Made by a program: the position numbers and the translations under genes. DNA of 64,000 nucleotides from Saccopteryx bilineata (lineage: Eukaryota; Chordata; Mammalia; Chiroptera; Emballonuridae): assembly GCF_036850765.1 (NCBI RefSeq), contig NC_089495.1, forward strand, positions 203,051,847-203,115,846, written 5' to 3'. The notes beneath the pieces are model-generated. The model saw only the letters and a program-made list of their open reading frames with translations, was not told where the DNA came from and did no database searches. Of the stretch, positions 25,744-38,489 are shown one piece after another (positions within the stretch are counted from its first letter, which is position 1; the number at the start of each line of letters is the position of its first letter).

Positions 25744-25920
25744 GATGCCTGACCTGTGGTGGTACAGTGGAAAAGGCTACAACCAAGAATGTTGAGGTTG
25801 CTGGTTCGAAGCCCCGGGCTTGCCTGGTCAAGGCACATCCGAAGAGCAACTATGAGTTGATGCTTCCCTCTCCTTCTCTCTCTCTCTAATAACAATAAAA
25901 TTATTATAAAAAAAAAAAAA
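25744..25920 (+). repeat. SINE family C
   Basis: C head (ACCTGTGGTGGTACAGTGGA); probable TSD AAGATGG. Confidence 0.85.
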
Positions 25921-26251
25921 GATGGTTTCTCTTCCTCAAATGATGGGTTTTGAGTTAAGACTGAGACTAAGAAATTTCTAAAAAATACCAAAGTAATTAT
26001 TTCGCCAACACAGTAAATGTTAGCATATAACAAACATTAAATAAAAAACAGACAAATTCAGTATAGCTGAGGTTATATATAGAACATAATTAAAAGGAAA
26101 TGGCTAAAGACAGAAAAGGATGTAAGAAAAGTCTTACATCCAAACTAAGGGACCTATGCAACAGGATTAGAGAAAAAGAGTAGATGATTCAGAAAATACA
26201 AAAGTAAAAATCAGCAGAATATAATGATAGACAGGGATGTGAAGGATAATG

Positions 26252-26832
26252 AGGCCATGGCTGGTTGGCACAGTGGTAAAGCATCAGCCTTGCCTGACCT
26301 GTGGTGGCGCAGTGGGTAAAGCGTCGACCTGGAAATACTGAGGTTGCCGGTTCAAAACCCTGGGCTTGCCTGGTCAAGGCACATATGGGAGTTGATGCTT
26401 CCAGCTCCTTCCCCCTTCTCCCTCTCTGTCTCTCTCTCTCTCCCTCTCTCTCTCCTCTCTAAAAATGAATAAATTTAAAAATAAATAAATAAAATAAAAA
26501 TAAAGCATCCTCCTGGTGTGTGGATGTCCTGGGTTCGATTCCTGGTCAAGAACCCAGGAGAAGCGACCATCTGCTTCTCTACCCCACCCATCCCCTTCTC
26601 TTTCACTCCCTCTTCCCCTCCCACAGCCAAGGCTCGATTGGTTCAAGCACATCACCCAGGGCACTGAGGATGGCCTCTGCCTCAGGCACTAAAAATAGCT
26701 CAGTTGGAGCATGGCCCCAGATGGGCAGAGTATGGACACCAGACAGGGGTTGCCAGGTGGAATCCTGGTGAGGGCACATGTGGGAGTCTGTCTCTCTAAT
26801 GCCCTCCTCTCTCTTGGCAAAGGAGAAAAAAA
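26252..26832 (+). repeat. SINE family A, split in its head by a C SINE
   Basis: Head up to AAAGCATCAGCCT (26290), then resumes at TAAAGCATCCTCCT (26501) with box B GGTTCGATTCC and a diverged A body. Confidence 0.88.
26291..26500 (+). repeat. SINE family C nested in an A SINE
   Basis: Full C copy (CTGTGGTGGCGCAGTGGGTA). TSD TAAAGCATCNKCCT at 26277-26290 and 26501-26514 comes from the host SINE. Confidence 0.9.
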
Positions 26833-26888
26833 AGATTAATGGGCAAACGTAAAAGAAAAATTTAAATATGTGATCTACCAGGTGGCTT

Positions 26889-27058
26889 CTTTTTTTTTTA
26901 AACTTTTATTTATTGATTTTAGTGAGAGAAGAAGGGAGAGACAGGAACATGAAGCTGTTCTTTTATGTGCCCTGACCAGTGTTCAAACTGGCAACATCTG
27001 CACTTCAGGACTATGCTCTAACCAGCTATCTATCTGCACAGTACCACCAGTTAGCTTC
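26889..27058 (-). repeat. Old tRNA-derived SINE
   Basis: Minus-strand copy of an older family: AATAAAAGTTT-type tail side, GTGCCCTGACCAGTGTTCAA box B region. Diverged. Confidence 0.65.
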
Positions 27059-27060
27059 TT

Positions 27061-27381
27061 TTTTTTTTTTACAGAGGCAGAGATAGACAGGGACAGACAG
27101 ACAGGAACGGAGAGAGATGAGAAGCATCAATCATCAGTTTCTCGTTGCGCGTTGCGACTTCTTAGTTGTTCATTGATTGCTTTCTCACATGTGCCTTGAC
27201 CACGGGCCTTCAGCAGACCGAGTAACCCCCTGCTGGAGCCAGCGACCTTGGGTCCAAGCTGGTGAGCTCTTTGCTCAAGCCAGATGAGCCCGCGCTCAAG
27301 CTGGCGACCTCGAGGTCTCGAACCTGGGTCCTTTCGCATCCCAGTCCGACGTTCTATCCACTGCGCCACCACCTGGTCAGG
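27061..27381 (-). repeat. SINE family B
   Basis: Minus-strand B; TSD CCAGTTAGCTTCTT on both sides. Forms an inverted pair with the B copy at 27608. Confidence 0.92.
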
Positions 27382-27607
27382 CCAGTTAGCTTCTTAATAA
27401 CAATGTTTACACTTCCATTCTGCCATAAATTAAACTTTTATAATAAATATCAATGGTCTTTCACAAAGCAGTACCACTCTTACCAGTTATTCTGGCTCCT
27501 TTTAAATAATAAAAAAAGAAAATGTAAGTAACAACATTAAGAAAGACCATGTAAAATAAGCAATGAACCTTATGAAAGATTTAGATTGCTGTTAAGATAT
27601 TAAATTA

Positions 27608-27892
27608 GCCTGACCAGGTGGTGGCGCAGTGGATAGAGCGTCGGACTGGGATGCAGAGGACCCAGGTTTGAGACCCCGAGGTCGCCAGCTTGAGCGTGGG
27701 CTCATCTGGTTTGAGCAAAGTTCACCAGCTTGGACCCAAGGTCGCTGACTCGAGCAAGGGGTTACTCGGTCTGCTGAAGGCCCACGGTCAAGGCACATAT
27801 GAGAAAGCAATCAATGAACAATTAAGATGTCGCAATGAAAAACTGATGATTGATGCTTCTCATCTCTCTTCGTTCCTGTCTGTCCCTATCTA

Positions 27893-27929
<37 letters not shown>

Positions 27930-27945
27930 GTAAAAAATAAAAATT
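27608..27945 (+). repeat. SINE family B
   Basis: Full B copy (AGGTGGTGGCGCAGTGGATA) with a (CT)n stretch before the A-rich tail. Confidence 0.92.
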
Positions 27946-28084
27946 AAAAAAAATTTTAAAAAAACCAACCAATTAAAAAAAATTTTTTAAAGGTATTAGA
28001 TTAGATATGAGTATTCCTAGATGAAGAAAGAAATAAGGAATTAGGGGAAAGAGAATATACTATTCTGTACTTAAACAATGTTTT

Positions 28085-28228
28085 GTAGTTTTCAAATTTA
28101 TATACCTGTCTTCCAACAACCATGTGTCAAAGATGTTAATAGCTTCAGTTCACAAATAAGAAAACTAAGGTTCAGAGATATTAGTGACCTGCTCAAGATT
28201 ATATTAAGTATCAAAAAATCCAGGAACA
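28085..28228 (+). repeat. MIR fragment
   Basis: TTCACAAATAAGAAAACTAA, GGTTCAGAGATATTAGTGAC and CTGCTCAAGATTATATTAAG match the MIR core order. Confidence 0.6.
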
Positions 28229-28572
28229 GCCTGACCAGGTGGTGGTGCAGTGGATAGAGCATCAGACTGGGATGCGGAAGGACCCAGGTTCGAGACCCCG
28301 AAGTTGCTAGCTTGAGCGCGGGCTCATCTGGCTTGAGCAAAGAGCTCACCAGCTTGGACCCAAGGTCACTGACTCCAGCAGGGGGTTACTCAGTCTGCTG
28401 AAGGCCCGCGGTCAAGGCACATGTGAGAAAGCAATCAATGAACAACTAAGAAGTCACAACGCACAACGAAAAACTGATGATTGATGCTTCTCATCTCTCT
28501 CCGTTCCTGTCTGTCTGATGCTTCTCATCTCTCTCCATCCCTGTCTATCTCTGCCTCTGTAAAAAAAAAAAA
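28229..28572 (+). repeat. SINE family B
   Basis: Full B copy; TSD AAATCCAGGAACA on both sides. Ends about 80 bp before the RPL4 retrocopy. Confidence 0.92.
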
Positions 28573-28635
28573 AAAAAATCCAGGAACATTAACTCCCCTG
28601 AAGATGAGAACTGTCAATCCATACAGATTTGTTGA

Positions 28636-30096
<1,461 letters not shown>

Positions 30097-30386
30097 AAAC
30101 TGGAAGTGGAGGATAGACGACCTCCCCAAGAGTTTCCCTGCAGAAGTTTTAATGGCACATTAATCAAAACATTGAAAGTATTTATGATTTCCTATTATAA
30201 CTTTTCATATATCTGACAAATCATACAAGTAAGCTAGCTAATGACCAAAAGAAGGATCAATACAGGTATGTTTAATACCAAAATAAATTATAAAAGATCA
30301 TTTAAATACCAGTGGAAGTTCCCAAAGGGGCTACCTCATGAACTGCCTTGATCTATGCAGCAGAGTAGCAGAGAAGACAATCTTCG

Positions 30387-30568
30387 GCCTGACCTGTGGT
30401 AGCTTAGTAGATAAAGAGTCGACCTAGAACCCTGAGGTCACCGGTTTGAAACCCTGGGCACATATGGGAACTGATGCTTCCTTCTCCTCCCCCCCTTCTC
30501 TCTCTTCCTGTTTCTGTCTCTCTCTCTCTCCTTTCTCTCTAAAAGTGAATTAAAAAAAAAAAAAAAAA
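30387..30568 (+). repeat. SINE family C
   Basis: C head (GACCTGTGGTAGCTTAGTAG); TSD AGAAGACAAYYTT on both sides. Confidence 0.88.
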
Positions 30569-30941
30569 AGAAGACAACTTTTCCTATTCAACTTAAATTT
30601 GAACAGCTAAATGACTATCAGGCTATGTCCATAAATTAGTTAGATTCAAATTATAGAAGGTATTGCTAATGCACTGATACTACATATTTTTATTTTATAT
30701 AAATGTTAAAAAGAAAAGGTGAGGCTGCCTGTCATTTGGTATTCCTATAAGTACTTCAGGAAAATTAAAACTCAAGTTTCTCTAAATAATCCATTTATCA
30801 ACAGCACTATGAATTATTCTTTTAACCTGTATTTTGCTACAATTTATAATACATGCCATTTCTCTGAAATTAAATGTTCCACTTGCCTTTCCTTAATCTG
30901 GTAAGGGAGATAAATTAGCAAATATATACTGTAAACAAATA

Positions 30942-31019
30942 TACTGCTTACAATAATTAGGGGATATTTTCAAAATGAATATGAAACAATAAAATATCCC
31001 CTAATTTCTGTGAGCAGTA
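30942..31019. mobile_element. Mariner-type MITE, 78-bp near-palindrome
   Basis: TACTGCTTACAATAATTAGG at the left and TACTGCTCACAGAAATTAGG (minus strand) at the right continue into GGATATTTT, giving about 30-bp inverted repeats around a 20-bp centre. TA duplications at 30940-30941 and 31020-31021 fit Tc1/mariner insertion. Confidence 0.85.
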
Positions 31020-31183
31020 TAGTTAACAGGAATATATGTATATGTGTATGTATGATAGTTAATAAAATAAATTTCATCAGAACCAGAATAGAATTTTCAC
31101 CTTTGACCTGAAATTCTATGTCTTGTGCATCAACTTTATAAAAACTCAAATCCAATTGATTGTTCTCTGTTAAAAACTCTGAT

Positions 31184-31572
31184 CAGCCCTGGCCGGTTGG
31201 CTCAGCGGTAGAGCGTCGGCCTAGCGTGCGGAGGACCCGGGTTCGATTCCCGGCCAGGGCACACAGGAGAAGCGCCCATTTGCTTCTCCACCCCTCCGCC
31301 GCGCTTTCCTCTCTGTCTCTCTCTTCCCCTCCCGCAGCCAAGGCTCCATTGGAGCAGAGATGGCCCGGGCGCTGGGCATGGCTCTGTGGCCTCTGCCTCA
31401 GGCGCTAGAGTGGCTCTGGTCGCAATATGGTGACGCCCAGGATGGGCAGAGCATCGCCCCCTGGTGGGCGGGCCGGGTGGATCCCAGTCGGGCGCATGCG
31501 GGAGTCTAACTGTCTCTCCCTGTTTCCAGCTTCAGAAAAAAAAATGAAAAAAAACAAACAAACAAAAAAAAA
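31184..31572 (+). repeat. SINE family A
   Basis: A copy close to the one at 25231 (both have CCTCCGCCGCGCTTTC). TSD AAAAACTCTGATCA on both sides. Confidence 0.93.
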
Positions 31573-31664
31573 ACTCTGATCACTTCCCATCTCCCTTAGA
31601 AATGCTATTTTTTATAGCCCTGACACACCTGAAGGAGCTGACCTGCTTCCATTAATTCTCATGG

Positions 31665-32013
31665 AGCCTGACCAGGCAGTGGAGCAGTGGATAGAGCGTC
31701 GGACTGGGATGCTGAGGACCCAGGTTCGAGACCTCGAGGTCCCTAGCTTGAGCGTGGGCTTATCTGGTTTGAGCAAAAAGCTCACCAGTTTGGACCCAAG
31801 GTCGCTGGCCCCAGCAAGGGGTTACTCGGTCTGCTGAAGGCCCGCGGTCAAGGCACATATGAGAAAGTAATCAATGAACAATAAGGTGTCACAGTGCGCA
31901 ATGAGAAACTGATGATTGACTGCTTCTCATCTCTCCGTTCCTGTCTGTCTGTCCCTGTCTATCCTTCTCTCTGATTCTGTCTCTGTAAAAATAAAAATAA
32001 AAATTAAAAAAAA
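31665..32013 (+). repeat. SINE family B
   Basis: Full B; TSD ATTCTCATGG on both sides. Confidence 0.92.
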
Positions 32014-32250
32014 AAATTCTCATGGCTCCCCGTCTGCACCAGTAGCTTTTGGGGCATGAAGGGAAGTCTTGCGCATCTTCTTCCTTCATGCCTCCTTGTC
32101 ATGTTCTCTTCTGAAAGGACCCTTTTTCACCTCTCTACATTTAAACAGTAGCAATGCTTGAAGCACCCCGTCTTTTCCCAGCAATTTCAGTCACATATTT
32201 TCCTAACCAAACTAATCTCTTCTTGCCATTACCATATACCAGGGCATTTA

Positions 32251-32627
32251 CTTTTTTTTTTTTTTTTTGGTATTTTTCTGAAGTGAGAAGCAGGGAGGCA
32301 GTCAGACAGACTCCCGCATGCACCCAACCGGGATCCACCTGGCATGCCCACCAGGGGGCGATGCTCTACCCATCTAGGCCACTGCTCTGTTGCAACCGAA
32401 GCCATTCTAGCACCTGAGGCGGAGGCCATGGAGCCATCCTCAGCTCCGGGGACAACTTTGCTGCAATGGAGCCTTGGCTGCAGGAGGGGAAGAGAGACAG
32501 AGAGAAAGTAGAGGGGAAAGAGTAGAGAAGCAGGTGGGTGCTTCTCTCGTGCGCCTTGCCTGGGAATTGAAGCTGGGACTTCTACACACCAGGCCAATGC
32601 TCTACTGCTAAGCTAGCTGGCAAAGGC
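32251..32627 (-). repeat. SINE family A
   Basis: Minus-strand A; TSD CCAGGGCATTTACTTT on both sides. Confidence 0.92.
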
Positions 32628-32845
32628 CCCAGGGCATTTACTTTCTTCACCTATTTATGCCTTCAATTCAAGAAAGATGCTTAAGCAGCTTACAATAAAA
32701 ACAATTACTATAACTGTAAAATACAATGTCATTAAGGAAATTTGTGAAAAAAATTAAAAAACCCACAAAAAAAACTTAGCTCTGTGGTTCCTAGCATCAA
32801 AAGCAAGCCAAAAAAGTTGCTCTTTTGGGTAAAAAATGAATATGG

Positions 32846-33228
32846 CCTGACTTGCAGTTGCACAGTGGATAGGGCATTGACCTGGGATGCTAAGGACCCA
32901 GGTTCGAAACCCCTAGGTTGCTGGCTTGAGTGCAGGCTCACCAGTTTGAGCGTGGGGTCGCTGACTTGAGAAGGGGATCACAGACATGACATCATGGTCA
33001 CTGGCTTGAAACCCAAGGTTGCTAGATTGAGCATGGGATCACAGACATGATGCAATGGTCGCTGGCTTGAGCAAGGGGTCACTGGCTCAGCTGGAGCTCC
33101 CTGGCCACAAGACGTATCAGAAAGCAATCAATGAACAACTGAAGTGCCACAACTAAGAGCTGATGTTTCTCATCTCTCTACCTACCTGTCTGTCTGTCCC
33201 TGTTTGTCTCTTAAAAAAATAAAAAATT
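32846..33228 (+). repeat. SINE family B, long internal-repeat form
   Basis: B-like head (GACTTGCAGTTGCACAGTGG) and many GGTCRCTGGCTTGA units with CAGACATGAY spacers. Confidence 0.85.
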
Positions 33229-33342
33229 ATGAAAGGTACCTGACTCTATTCAACTTGGCACTTTATTGTTTATTATCTTATGCTCTCCATTTATCTCATA
33301 GCTAATAATATATCTGCTAAATAGATAAGTTTTATCTCTGCT

Positions 33343-33562
33343 TCTACTGTCACCCTTTCTCTCTTTCTCTTTCTCTTCCCCTCTTGTATCCAGTGGCTTG
33401 ATTGGTTCAAGCTTGGCTCCAGCCACTGAGGATAGCTCCCTTGGAGCACATCAGCCTCAGGTGCTAAAAATAGCTCAGTACTCACGCACTGGCCCCAGAT
33501 GGGGTTGCCAGGGTGGATCCTGGTTGGGGCGCATGTGGGAGTCTGCCTGTCTCCCTTCAAAG
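33343..33562 (+). repeat. SINE family A, 5'-truncated old copy
   Basis: Only the body (CTGAGGATAGCTCCCTTGGA, GGTGGATCCTGGTTGGGGCG) remains. Confidence 0.7.
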
Positions 33563-33623
33563 TTTTAAATGGCTGAGAATTTTGTCTCTTAAGGTACATT
33601 CTGGCCTTTATTAAATATTTTTC

Positions 33624-33790
33624 ACCTGGCTGGGTAGCTCAGTTGGTTAAAGCATCATCCCACTATACCAAGGTTGCAGGTTTGGGCCCTAGTCAGGGCT
33701 CATACAAGATTCAACCAATGAATGCATAAATGGGTGGAACAAGTCAATGTCTCTCTTTGTATCTCTCAAATCAATAAATAAATTTAAAAA
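33624..33790 (+). repeat. VES SINE (family D)
   Basis: GGGTAGCTCAGTTGGTTAAA, then AACCAATGAATGCATAAATG, the canonical VES order. Confidence 0.9.
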
Positions 33791-34704
33791 TATCTTTCTT
33801 ACTAATATAATAATGATGATAGCAAATAAGATAGTTTATGCAAAGAAAGTCTAAAAGAATACCCTGTGTCTCTCTCTCCTCTCTAAAATGAATAAAAAAT
33901 AAAAATAAAATAAAAAAATAAAAATTAAAGGACTTTTTAAAAGATTATTCTAATTAAAGGTCTCAACATTAACCTGTCCCCCCCCAAAAAAGAAAAGCCA
34001 TAAGAAGCCTGGCCAAATTAAATCAGCTATTCAGGCTAGCTTGAGGATGGAGAGAGGGGAAATAATTAGAAATGGACTCTAGCAAAATAATAATAAATAT
34101 TTTTAATTAATATATTTCATTAGAAATCACTAATTGGAGTTAGTGAAGGAATTCTGAAAAATAAATTTTAGATCTTGTCATCTTAATAAAATGTTACTTT
34201 TATATATTTAATCACTTTTTAGGTTTTGAAGAGGACAATACAAGGCTATAGTTTTTGGTCTAATAATTCATAATCCATACATGTGTATAAACCAGGTATA
34301 GTAGAAACTAAAACAACATACAGAGGATGATGATTGTTCTATACTCAACAAATGCCATTAAATTTATGGGGCAGCAACTGAAGTTTCACTATGTGATAGA
34401 GACACATGCACTTCTGAAGACAATCCAGTGACTTACTTTTACTAGTGCAAATAATCATATATATATACACATATATATATGTATACACACACACACACAC
34501 ACACACAAAGATCTACAAAGAGACCATATGGAGCCAGACTAGTAAGGTCTTAACCCAGGCTAAAGAAATTCTATACAATAGTGAAGAGAAAAGCACTGAG
34601 GTTTTCTGAGCAGGAATGCAACATCAGGTGGCAGGTTAAGAACATTAACCTGAAAGCAACATGCTTGGTTAGTAGGGTTAGAGGAAGAAACAGGGATATT
34701 GGTT
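33791..34704. other. ITCH intron 2, mostly unique
   Basis: Apart from a C-type SINE tail remnant (33865-33930) and the CA repeat, nothing is recognised. Confidence 0.5.
34455..34507. repeat. (TA)n/(CA)n microsatellite
   Basis: Alternating AT then an uninterrupted run of about 13 CA units in ITCH intron 2. Confidence 0.9.
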
Positions 34705-35695
34705 AACAATAGCAACCAAAGGATTTAAACAGACATCTCACCAAAAAAGATATACAAATGGCCAATAGCACATGAAAAAGATGTTCAACATCATTAGCCA
34801 TCAGAAAAACACAAATCAGCCTGACCAGGTGGTAATGCAGTGGATAGAGCATTGGACTGGGACGCGGAGGACCCAGGTTTGAAACCCCAATGTTGCCAGC
34901 TTGAGCACGGGCTCATCTGGTTTGAGCAAGACTCACCAGCTCAAACCCAAGGTCGCTGGCTCGAGCAAGGAGTCACTCAGTCTGCTGTAGCCCCACGGTC
35001 AAGGCACATATGAGAAGGCAATAAATGAACAACTAAAGTGTCGCAACGAAAAACTAATGATTGATGCTTCTCATCTCTCTCTTTTCCTGTCTGTCCCCAT
35101 CTATCCCTCTCTCTGACTCTCTCTCTGTCTCTGTGAAAAAAAAAAAAGAAAGCAATCAATGAACAACTAAGGAGACTAAGGAGCCACAACGAAGAACTGA
35201 TGCTTCTCATCTCTCTCCCTTCCTGTTTGTCCCTATCTGTCCCTCTCTCTGCCACTGTCTCTATCTCTGTCAAAAAAAGGAAAAAGGCAAATCAAACATG
35301 CACAAGATACCACTTCACACCCACAAGGATGTCTGCCATGAAAAAGTAAAAAACAACATCGACAAGGATGTTGAAAAACCCTCATACATGGCTGGTGAGA
35401 ATGTAAAATGATGCAAGATGCTTGGAGAATCTGAAATTCCTCACAATGCTAAACATAACTGCACTTCTAAATATATTCCCAAGAGGACTGAAAATATACA
35501 TCTTCACAAAAGCTTGTACATGAATATTCATAGCATTATTCAGAAGAGCCAAAAAGTGGAAACAACCCAAACACCCATCAACTGATAAATGAATAAATAA
35601 AACATAGTATGTCCATACATAAAATATTATTTGGCAATAAAAAGAAATGAAATACTAACACATGCAAGAATATCCTGAAATAAAAATGTAATTTT
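34705..35695 (+). repeat. L1 3' end fragment, interrupted by a B SINE
   Basis: AAACAGACATCTCACCAAAA and GATATACAAATGGCCAATAG precede the SINE at 34818. CACTTCACACCCACAAGGAT and CCAAACACCCATCAACTGAT follow it. The order matches an L1 3' end. Confidence 0.88.
34818..35287 (+). repeat. SINE family B with duplicated tail
   Basis: Full B copy to a poly(A) run at 35136-35146, then a second B tail (AAGCAATCAATGAACAACTA) with its own A run. TSD ACAAATCA/GCAAATCA flanks the whole unit inside an L1. Confidence 0.85.
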
Positions 35696-35844
35696 TACAT
35701 ATCTACACTTTTATTCATTTGTTCATTCATTAAGCAAATATTAATTCAGTACCTGATATATAACAGCCACGAAAGATTTCCTTAAGATTATTTTTTATGC
35801 TGCGGGAGCGTGGGGGTAAAGTTGTGGCTCCTTTTAAGACTTAC

Positions 35845-35935
35845 CAGTGATCTGCAGTTGTGATTTCATGGTCAGGCTACCCATTGAACCAAGCTGTGAT
35901 CCACCACCAGACATACCACCAATAGGACTGCACAC
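35845..35935 (-). CDS. ITCH: ITCH exon 2: translation start
   Basis: This exon holds the end of the 5' UTR and the first 23 codons. The ATG is at 35914-35912, and the peptide MSGGGSQLGSMGSLTMKSQL QIT continues in exon 3. Human ITCH, as I remember it, begins MSDSGSQLGSMGSLTMK, so residues 3-4 are D-S there and G-G here. The donor GTAAGT follows CAGATCACTG. The coding part is 70 nt (23 codons plus one base). The acceptor is probably the TTCAG ending at 35936, after a pyrimidine-rich tract; an internal AG a few bases further in is less likely. A later in-frame ATG (M11) is the only other nearby start. A hAT MITE lies just 62 bp upstream of this acceptor, at 35998-36312. Confidence 0.95.
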
Positions 35936-35997
35936 CTGAACACGGCAAAGGAAACACTTGTAAACATCAAAAATTCCCATTTAAGAAATATGTAAAT

Positions 35998-36312
35998 CAG
36001 GGATCCCCAAACTACGGCCCGCGGCCCCTTGAGGCCATTTATCCGGCCCCCGCCGCACTTCTGGAAGGGGCACCTCTTTCATTGGTGGTCAGTGAGAGGA
36101 GCCTAGTTCCCATTGAAATACTGGTCAGTTTTTTTATTTAAATTTACTTGTTATTTCTTTTAAATATTGTATTTGTTCCCGTTTTGGTTTTTTACTTTAA
36201 GATATGTGCAGTGTGCATAGGGATTTGTCCATAGTTTATTTTATAGTCCAGCCCTCCAACGGTCTGAGGGACAGTGAACTGGCCCCCTGTGTAAAAAGTT
36301 TGGGGACCCCTG
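35998..36312. mobile_element. hAT MITE, 315 bp, close to ITCH exon 2
   Basis: This is a second copy of the 20.9-kb family, in inverted orientation. Ends are CAGGGATCCCCAAACT and (minus strand) CAGGGGTCCCCAAACT. A perfect 8-bp duplication ATGTAAAT flanks it (35990-35997 and 36313-36320). It begins 62 bp upstream of the presumed exon 2 acceptor of ITCH. Confidence 0.94.
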
Positions 36313-36413
36313 ATGTAAATAGTGGTAACTTGGACATTTCCACATCCCATTTAAGCCCACATAATAACCAGTGTCCTTCACATTGCTAAATATAATTGTC
36401 AATTCTTTGTTTT

Positions 36414-36740
36414 CGCCGGACCAGGCAGTGGCGCAGTGGATTGAGCGTCAGACTGGGATACAGAGGACCCAGGTTCGAGACCCTGAGGTTGCCAGCTTGA
36501 GCGTGGGCTCATCTGGTTTGAGCAAAAGCTCACCAGCTTGAGCCCAAGGTCGCTGGCTCGAGCAAGTGGTTGCTTGGTCTGCTGAAGGCCCACGGTCATG
36601 GCACATATGAGAAAGCAATCAATGAACAACTAAGGTGTCCCAAAGAAAAAAACTGATGACTGATGCTTCTTATCTCTCTCCGTTTCTGTCTATCTATCCC
36701 TATCTGACTCTCTCTCTGTCCCTGTTTAAAAAAAAAAAAA
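36414..36740 (+). repeat. SINE family B
   Basis: B copy; TSD TCTTTGTTTTC on both sides. Confidence 0.9.
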
Positions 36741-37061
36741 GTCTTTGTTTTCATCTGCTCAACATATCAGGAAAATCTGACATGGTTGATCATTCCTCCT
36801 TCCAACGTTTATCTTCTTCCCTTGAGTTCCCAAGACACATTCTCTAGGTTTATGACCTACCTCACTCACTGTTCCTTCTTAGTGTCCTCTGACATTTCTT
36901 CCCCTCCACTGTTAATGCTGGAATAAGGTCCTAGGGCTAAGTTATTGGTTCCTTCTTACCTCTCGATACTCATTTCCCCCAAAATATCATTCAGTAGTAT
37001 GGTTTTAAGTATCATCTAAATACCAAAGAGTCTCAACTTTACATTTCTAATCCTAGATTTC

Positions 37062-37277
37062 TTTTTTTTTTAATTTTTTTATTTATTCATTTTTTTAGAG
37101 AGGAAAGGGAGAGACAGAGACAGAGAGAGAGAGAGGAGAGACAGAGAGAGAGAAGGGGGGAGGAGCTGGAAGCATCAACTTCCATATGTGCCTTGACCAA
37201 GCAAGCCCAGGGTTTTGAACCGGTGACCTCAGCATTGCCAGGTCGACGCTTTATCCACTGCACCACCTCAGGTCAGG
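37062..37277 (-). repeat. SINE family C
   Basis: Minus-strand C; TSD CTAATCCTAGATTTC on both sides. Confidence 0.9.
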
Positions 37278-37369
37278 ACTCTAATCCTAGATTTCACTCC
37301 TCGACTCTAAACCACTTTACTTGAGTAATCATGGAAAGACACCACAATCTTTAACATATCCAAAACTGA

Positions 37370-38100
37370 CCTCGTCTTCCCTGTAAACTATGTCAGTTGA
37401 TTGCAACTCCATCCTTACAGATGCTCAAGCTAAAAACCTTGGAGTCATCTTTGACTCCTTTCTTTTATACATATTTCCTTTTCAACTTGAGGACAAATTC
37501 TGTTGTCTCTATTTGCAAAATATATCCAGAATCCAACCCTTTCTCACTACCTCTACCATCAATCTATTCAGAGCCAACTCTAACAGCCACCTTTTTCCTA
37601 GATTATGCTTCTCTCCTAGATTACTGCAATGACCTAACAGGTCTCCCTGTTTCTACCCTTGTCTAACTTCAGTACCTATTCTCAACACAACCAGGATGAC
37701 TCTTAAAATACTGAAAACCCATAAATCGCTTCCCTTTTTACTGAAACTAACAAAAGCCCAATTCCATACAATGCCCTAAAACACTTAACATGTGTGTTGC
37801 ACCTGCTTCCAACTTCCTGATCTTACTTCCTTCCGTTTTCCTCCTCTACCCCTAACCCAGGGAACCTATTTCCTTGTTATGCCAGCATGCTCTACCCTTA
37901 TGGACCTTTATTCTATTTGATCTCTATCCTAATCATTTTCTTATTCTTTAGAATAAATCACCTTCTGACATACTAAGTATATAATTTGCTTGGTAGTTTA
38001 TGGATTTTGACCCTCTGGCTTACAATATAAACTCCCTGTGAGCAAGGATTTTTTTATTGTTCACTGATGAAACCCAAACCCCAAAACAGTGCCTGACATA
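37370..38100 (+). repeat. L2/CR1-type LINE fragment with RT remnant
   Basis: The plus frame encodes NLGVIFDSFLLY and LYLQNISRIQPFLTTSTI, the LGVxxD and following region near the end of a CR1/L2 ORF2. It then runs into an L2 3' tail ending with ACAGTGCCTGACATACAGCA. Confidence 0.75.
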
Positions 38101-38249
38101 CAGCAAATACTTAAATATCTGTCCAATAAAGTGAACAAAGAAATAGATATTGAATTATGCAAAATGAAAAACTGTAACATATCTTCTACAGTTCCAATCA
38201 GGGAAGAGTTAATCGTCATGTGTAAACAACATGATTCATGTAACCAAGA

Positions 38250-38455
38250 TTTTTTTAAAGATTTTTTATTGATTTTACAGAGAGAGGAGAAGTAGGGGTA
38301 GGCGAACGAGAAGTATCAACTCATAGCTACTTCACTTTAGTTGTTCACAGACTGCTTGTCATATGTGCCTTGACCAGGCAGGCCCAGGGCTTCGAATCGG
38401 CAGCCTCAGCATTCCAGGTCAAGACTTTATCCACTGCGCCATCACAGGTCAGGCC
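38250..38455 (-). repeat. SINE family C
   Basis: Minus-strand C; TSD TAACMAAGATTTTTT on both sides. Confidence 0.88.
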
Positions 38456-38489
38456 ACATAACAAAGATTTTTTAAGACTAGGAACACTT

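Noticed and set aside
25248..26033. Open frame of 261 codons on the minus strand
   Set aside because: It runs through an A SINE and a C SINE in antisense; the protein is SINE-derived text repeated many times in the window.
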